From Ulota crispa (Eukaryota > Streptophyta > Bryopsida > Orthotrichales > Orthotrichaceae): 64,000 nucleotides of DNA. The translations under genes were made by a program, and so were the position numbers. Shown piece by piece: positions 59,318 to 64,000 of this stretch; within the stretch, counting starts at the first letter, position 1, and the number at the start of each line of letters is the position of its first letter. The stretch is taken from NCBI GenBank assembly GCA_963920765.1, contig OY987243.1, forward strand, positions 25,291,419 through 25,355,418. The letters are read 5' to 3'. The notes beneath the pieces are model-generated. The model was not told the DNA's origin. It saw only the letters and a list, made by a program, of their open reading frames with translations, and made no database searches.

Positions 59318-59904
59318 TAAATACTTACTAATGCTACAATAATTTCATTAATGATTATTGCAATAAAAAAAATTTAAAAGGTTTGACAACAACAAGTAAG
59401 TTGCATAAAAATAAACTAGCCATATTTAGGTTGTAAACCATGTGAAAATCGTATGCTCCAATATAGTCAAGCCATGAGTCAGGATGTAACTTTCCAAGAT
59501 AAGACAACCTAAATTAATGAATAGTCTAGTTTGCAAAAGAAGGTTAATTTCTAGTCTAGATGACTAATTTGATTGACGTGTCCTTTACAAGTGGTTCATT
59601 GCAGTTAAGACCAACTTACTTGGGTAATTGGAATTAGTCACATTGATTAGCATTTTCCAATTTAAAAAAAATTGAAACCCTCAAAATTCTTGTGCTTCTC
59701 ATAAAAAAAGTGTCAAAATATCATTGCCAATTTTACTTTTTTCCATGCAACGTTTTGTAACTTGTTTGTTATTTCCTATAGCTTTTCCTATTGCAAACGT
59801 CCATGGAAGTTAACTTTTGGCAATTCCTAATTGTTGCTTCTAGTTTAGTCCTTCTCTCTCAGGCTTTGAGACTATTTATGCATTGCCAGCCACTTGGCCC
59901 TGCC
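59318..59904. other. AT-rich spacer, no gene seen
   Basis: Nothing recognisable on either strand. Confidence 0.5.
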
Positions 59905-60218
59905 TAAGGTAGGAGGCTCATAAATGGAGCATCTAAGGGCTGAAACTGAATTTTGGGTAGGTGAAACTCCTTGAAATGATTTTCAGTAAACTTTCCTTGA
60001 AAGACAAGAAGAATCTGCATCTAACCCAAGTTGTTTCATATTTTTTGGAACTTTGTGGAATTAGTTATGAATATTTGAAGTGGAAAGGCCATAGAGCCCT
60101 ATAATGGAACACCTCCTCAAATGTACATGAGTTGTACATTGTTGAAGGACTATGAAAAACAAGATGCAAATAAAGAATACATTTGAGGAGGTGCTCTGAA
60201 TTTGAGCCTCCTACCTTA
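59905..60218. mobile_element. Family A-related element with TAAGGTAGGAGGCTCA ends
   Basis: Perfect 16-bp inverted ends TAAGGTAGGAGGCTCA bound 314 bp. The outer 11 bp are those of family A, but the interior differs. A second inverted pair, CACCTCCTCAAATGTAC at about 60109 and its mirror near 60177, is nested inside. Confidence 0.8.
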
Positions 60219-60923
60219 CTTGCAACTTCATCCCAAAAATGATTTTTGTTATTAGCTCAACTACCTAAACACACTGTTGAATGTGTTGATTATTCAAAAT
60301 CAACACCCTCGTACTCAATTCTTTTGTATTCACAAAAAAAAATTTAATATGACTTTTATTAAAGTGTTACTCAGTTGTGAGCATTGGTCCTAATTCTAGT
60401 CACTCTATGTCACCCTATCCTCCCTAATCCCTCTCTCAATTAGGCTCAGTACATCAACAATTTTGTTATGAAGTCAAATTTCTTTTAGTGTTAGTATCAT
60501 TGTGTTTGTAATATCCCACTTAGACGCCTCTTATGTTTGTTATTATATTGATTTGTGATTAATTAGGAAGCCTTGCTCAAAATTACCAAAGTTCTTTACA
60601 GGTCACCTCGGTTTGAATTAAATTTATTTGGTTAAAACTAATTTTTTGTGTTCACTTTCACACTAAAAGCACAATCTGTGCTGTATTTTCTTGTTTGTTG
60701 ATTTTTTAACAAATAAGGTTGGAAACACCAAAGTTCCAGAATCAATCTAATTTTGCATAGTTTTAAGTAGCAGGGTAGATTTTCATGTATTTTCCACAAT
60801 GCCAAATGGCCAAGACATTTATTAGAGTTGATATAGCACATTCCCATATTAGTGAAAATCCTTCTACGGGGTATATTCTATTCCTTATATCAAATTAATT
60901 TCAATGTTCAATGCTTGTTGTAG
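60219..60923. other. AT-rich spacer, no gene seen
   Basis: No coding or RNA gene features found on either strand. Confidence 0.5.
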
Positions 60924-61344
60924 TAAAGTATGTACACCCAAAAGTGACATTTACCTTAGATGTGATAATTTTGAGGGTCTTTTGAGAATGTAATGGCATG
61001 TGCTTGTTAGGAAATGGGTACAAATTCAAGCAAAATTGTTTTCATAATTTTCTAAGATCGTATGAATAAATTATGAATTGTTAAAGGTAACTCCCTAGAT
61101 TGACTTGTTGTGGACATTAGACCCCCTAAAAAGCAACAACAAAAAGACCATGTCATGACAATAGTAAAACAATGTCACACCCAATCATAAACAACCACCT
61201 ACACAATTTATGTTCCCTTATGTCAACTTAAGTGTTTGATTTGAGTGCATGAGTGTTTTGTTTGGGTGCAAGAGTGCCTACTTTTAGGTTTAATTTCAGA
61301 ATGTCACTAAACAGCTGGTGTCACTCATGGGTGTACATACCTTA
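60924..61344 (+). mobile_element. Family A-related element with GTATGTACACCC ends
   Basis: TAAAGTATGTACACCCAAAA at the left and CTCATGGGTGTACATACCTT at the right bound 421 bp. The ends are closest to copy 2 in the LYAR intron; the interior is different. Confidence 0.75.
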
Positions 61345-61975
61345 TAGCATCCGCACCCACACACACTCAAGAGCCATGCAAGAGCACTTGGCATGGTTGC
61401 TTTGATTAACTTGCCTCATTGCAAATGCGTCAAGTGTGTTGGGAAATTTTTTGGACTTCATTAGCTAAAATCTAGCATTTTTTTGTACTCAATTGGTTTT
61501 GACTTTTGCCAAATATGTTTCTAATTTTACATTGTAATACACTATGTTTACATTTTTTTGTAAAATCTAGCTAGTTTTTTTTGCTGGCAATTTCAAATTG
61601 CAAATGGCTTTTTTCCAATTCCACTAGCTAACTTTGAACTAGTTGCAGATTTTTCTTGCACATTTGTGCCAACGTCATATATAAGAGAGGGCTTGCTCAA
61701 TTGTAACTCAAATATTGCCATATTCAAGGTTTGGTGAATCATTAGCACCAAAATTTGGGACAATCAGAACTTGTTGATTGGTTGACACAAGAGGTCAACA
61801 ATTGAAGCTTAACACTTGTCCTTTGTAATATATGCTCACTGCTTGGTCGTACCTACTTAAGTGCAAGGCTAAGGCATTGGAGATTTGAGCAAGCAAGCTT
61901 GTGGTCGTGGATGCACCGTAGACACATACTTTTGAGAGCTCCAAGTTGCATGCAAGGGTGTGCATGCTCTTGTAA

Positions 61976-62197
61976 GGTAAGTGTACCCAATCTTGATCAT
62001 GAACCTAATGTTGTCACTATGTATATGAGATGTGTTCATTTTAGAACTCAAATCTAGGTACGGCATAGATAGCTTATTTTCTTTAACACAAAAGATAAGC
62101 TATCTATGTCGTACCTAGATTTGAGTTCTAAAATGAACACTATGTGTACATAGTGACAACATTAGGTTCATGAACAAGATTGGGTATACTTATGTTA
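61976..62197. repeat. Near-perfect 220-bp hairpin with family A-like tips
   Basis: Arms of about 98 bp (61977-62075 and 62094-62194) pair with few mismatches around a loop of about 18 bp. The tips read TAAGGTAAGTGTACCCAATC, like the family A ends. A smaller palindrome, CTATGTGTACATAG, lies in the right arm. A transcript would be an almost continuous duplex. Confidence 0.88.
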
Positions 62198-64000
62198 CAG
62201 TGCAAGAAATCATAAATCAATAAAGACCTTACAACCGTAGGAGTTGTTCATAGAAATCTTCAATAAGTTGAAACTCTTTGTATTTATAAGCAAAAAAAAT
62301 TTTAGGATGAACGTTGCAAAAATAGACTGGAAGTATGGTTTACCACAAAAAATTATCAACATTTTAAGATAAAAACTCTTTGACATTCTTGACTTACGAT
62401 TTGTTGGTTTATGATGTCTTGCACTATAATTGTGTCTCTTCTTTTTTTATGTACGTATCGTGAACAAGCCATGACTATTAGGAAAACAGAATAAATAGTT
62501 GGAGTTTTTAAATTTATGTATTTTAGGGCTGCTTTACGTTTCGAGTTAAAACCTCAAAAACTTGGGCCATTTCAACTTAGATTTCAGCCCAAATGAGCTG
62601 ATAAAATAACCCAACTATTTGTTAAGACAATAACACAAAGTAGTCATTTCTTTCAAGTCTAAAGGCGTTGAAGTCACCAAATTGAAGTCATAAGCTGAAA
62701 CCTTGGAAATTTCTGCTCAACTTTTTTTTCTTTCATGTGATTAGGTCATTAAGGATGAATGTAAGCTCAAAATGTTAGTGGCTAGATTTTTTGTATGACC
62801 AGATGATAAAATTTGGAAATTGTTGCAACTTTACAACAACTAACTTTACAATAACATTAGTAAGTCACGGCAATGATGTTTGTAATAAAGGAGACATTTG
62901 AGCTTCAAGGAGGACATGAAGCATTTGGATGACTGATCAAAAAATGGGGTTCTTGGAATTTATGCTGTTGGAGGGCTATATGGAGCATTTGTTTTAGCCA
63001 CACACAAGGTTGCTCCCAAAACTTTTTTAATTGTTGTCTAGTATAATACTCCGTAACTCCTCTTGTAATTTTCTTGAATACTCAAACGAAATTAGCTATT
63101 TTTCTCCAAACTCAAGTTGCACTACTTTAAAATAGACTTTCTAATGGTAATTCTTTAGATGGTTGCAATGAGATTTGTGGTATTCACAAGGATTGCTTCT
63201 TTTTTATAAAAAATTGCATGATAATTACAAAACACTTGAATTAACTAGTAAATGAAAAAAAACTACAAATAATTTGAAGAGATTTCAAAAGAGTTTGAGG
63301 TATTAAAAACATAGCATACATAATTGAGGCAATAAATGGAAGTCACTTTCTATATTAGCTCTTCCTATGAGTTACATATCATTTCATTGTTCAAAATGCT
63401 AAAAGAAAAATGAGATTAAACAATTTAGTGACAACTTTGTTTTGAATCATTTAGGACCTAAAAGAATAATATAGTACTTTTGGGATTTTAGTTGGTACCG
63501 GGTTGTTGCCAACTGGTTGTTTAGGACATGTTCATTACAAATGAGGTATTATTTATTACTTTGCCAATATAGTAGTTTCTTTATGTAAGCAATAACCAGA
63601 CATGCCAACGTGCCCATTTTCTGAAAAAATATTGAAAAAATATTGTTTGGTCATAGACCAAAATTGCCCACTTCTATATTACGTGGCATGAAAATTTTCC
63701 CAATTACACAAGTTTGTCATAATATTTCAATTAAAATGAAAATATAGTTAAAGCCTACATTTGCAAATTGTATAATTTTCTATATGTAGTTGTTCAAATT
63801 TTTAGCAGTGTTGATATAAATTATTATACATATGCCTATTTTTCAATATTAGAACGTGGAATGTGTCATAAGTAAATACAATGGAGTTGTATAGAAATTA
63901 CTTTAAGATTATTTCATTTCATTTCATGAAATTCTTAATTACAAATTTGAGCAAGTGTTTATTTATTTTTCTTTAATTTTTCGATTTTCTTTTTGCAATT
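62198..64000. other. AT-rich spacer, no gene seen
   Basis: No supported gene, RNA or repeat family up to the window end. Confidence 0.5.

Overview
This window is nuclear DNA of a land plant. The genes carry plant-type introns with GT..AG ends and families with plant-specific architecture: a MORN-repeat PIP5K, a LYAR-like protein with an added U1-type zinc finger, THO2 and a GDSL esterase. Exons are relatively GC-rich, while the intergenic DNA is very AT-rich and full of small inverted-repeat elements. Most introns are short (about 80-700 bp). A moss-like or other non-seed plant fits best, but that is inference and the species cannot be named from the sequence.

Layout. 1-2880: spacer with two inverted-repeat elements. 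2880-8901 (+): a type I/II phosphatidylinositol-4-phosphate 5-kinase gene with eight coding exons (932 aa), preceded by a leader holding a diverged 245-bp tandem triplication. 8902-11249: the convergent 3' space with a possible dead reading frame. 11250-14429 (-): a LYAR-like nucleolar zinc-finger gene (seven coding exons, 307 aa) with three miniature elements in its introns and a nested pair in its promoter. 14430-26405: repeat land, including a decayed 5.3-kb Ty3/gypsy chromovirus inserted in a miniature element whose empty counterpart lies 9 kb away. 26406-42352 (-): a complete THO2 gene, joined here from 34 coding exons into 1,901 codons plus stop, every junction in phase. 43362-46315 (-): a GDSL esterase/lipase gene (five exons, 353 aa). 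46316-64000: no confident gene, but a dense set of inverted-repeat elements, a solo LTR of the same Ty3 family with a perfect target duplication, a mitochondrial cox2 fragment, a tRNA-derived SINE-like remnant and several long hairpins.

Functionally the four genes are ordinary housekeeping or secretory genes: phosphoinositide signalling (PIP5K), nucleolar/ribosome-linked function (LYAR-like), mRNP assembly and export (THO2), and a secreted esterase (GDSL). They do not form a pathway. No new defence or metabolic system was found. What stands out is repeat biology: at least four families of miniature inverted-repeat elements that recur inside genes, promoters and one another, plus two gene-level oddities. 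These are a tandem duplication that copies the THO2 intron-1 splice donor and a 5'-leader triplication in the PIP5K gene.
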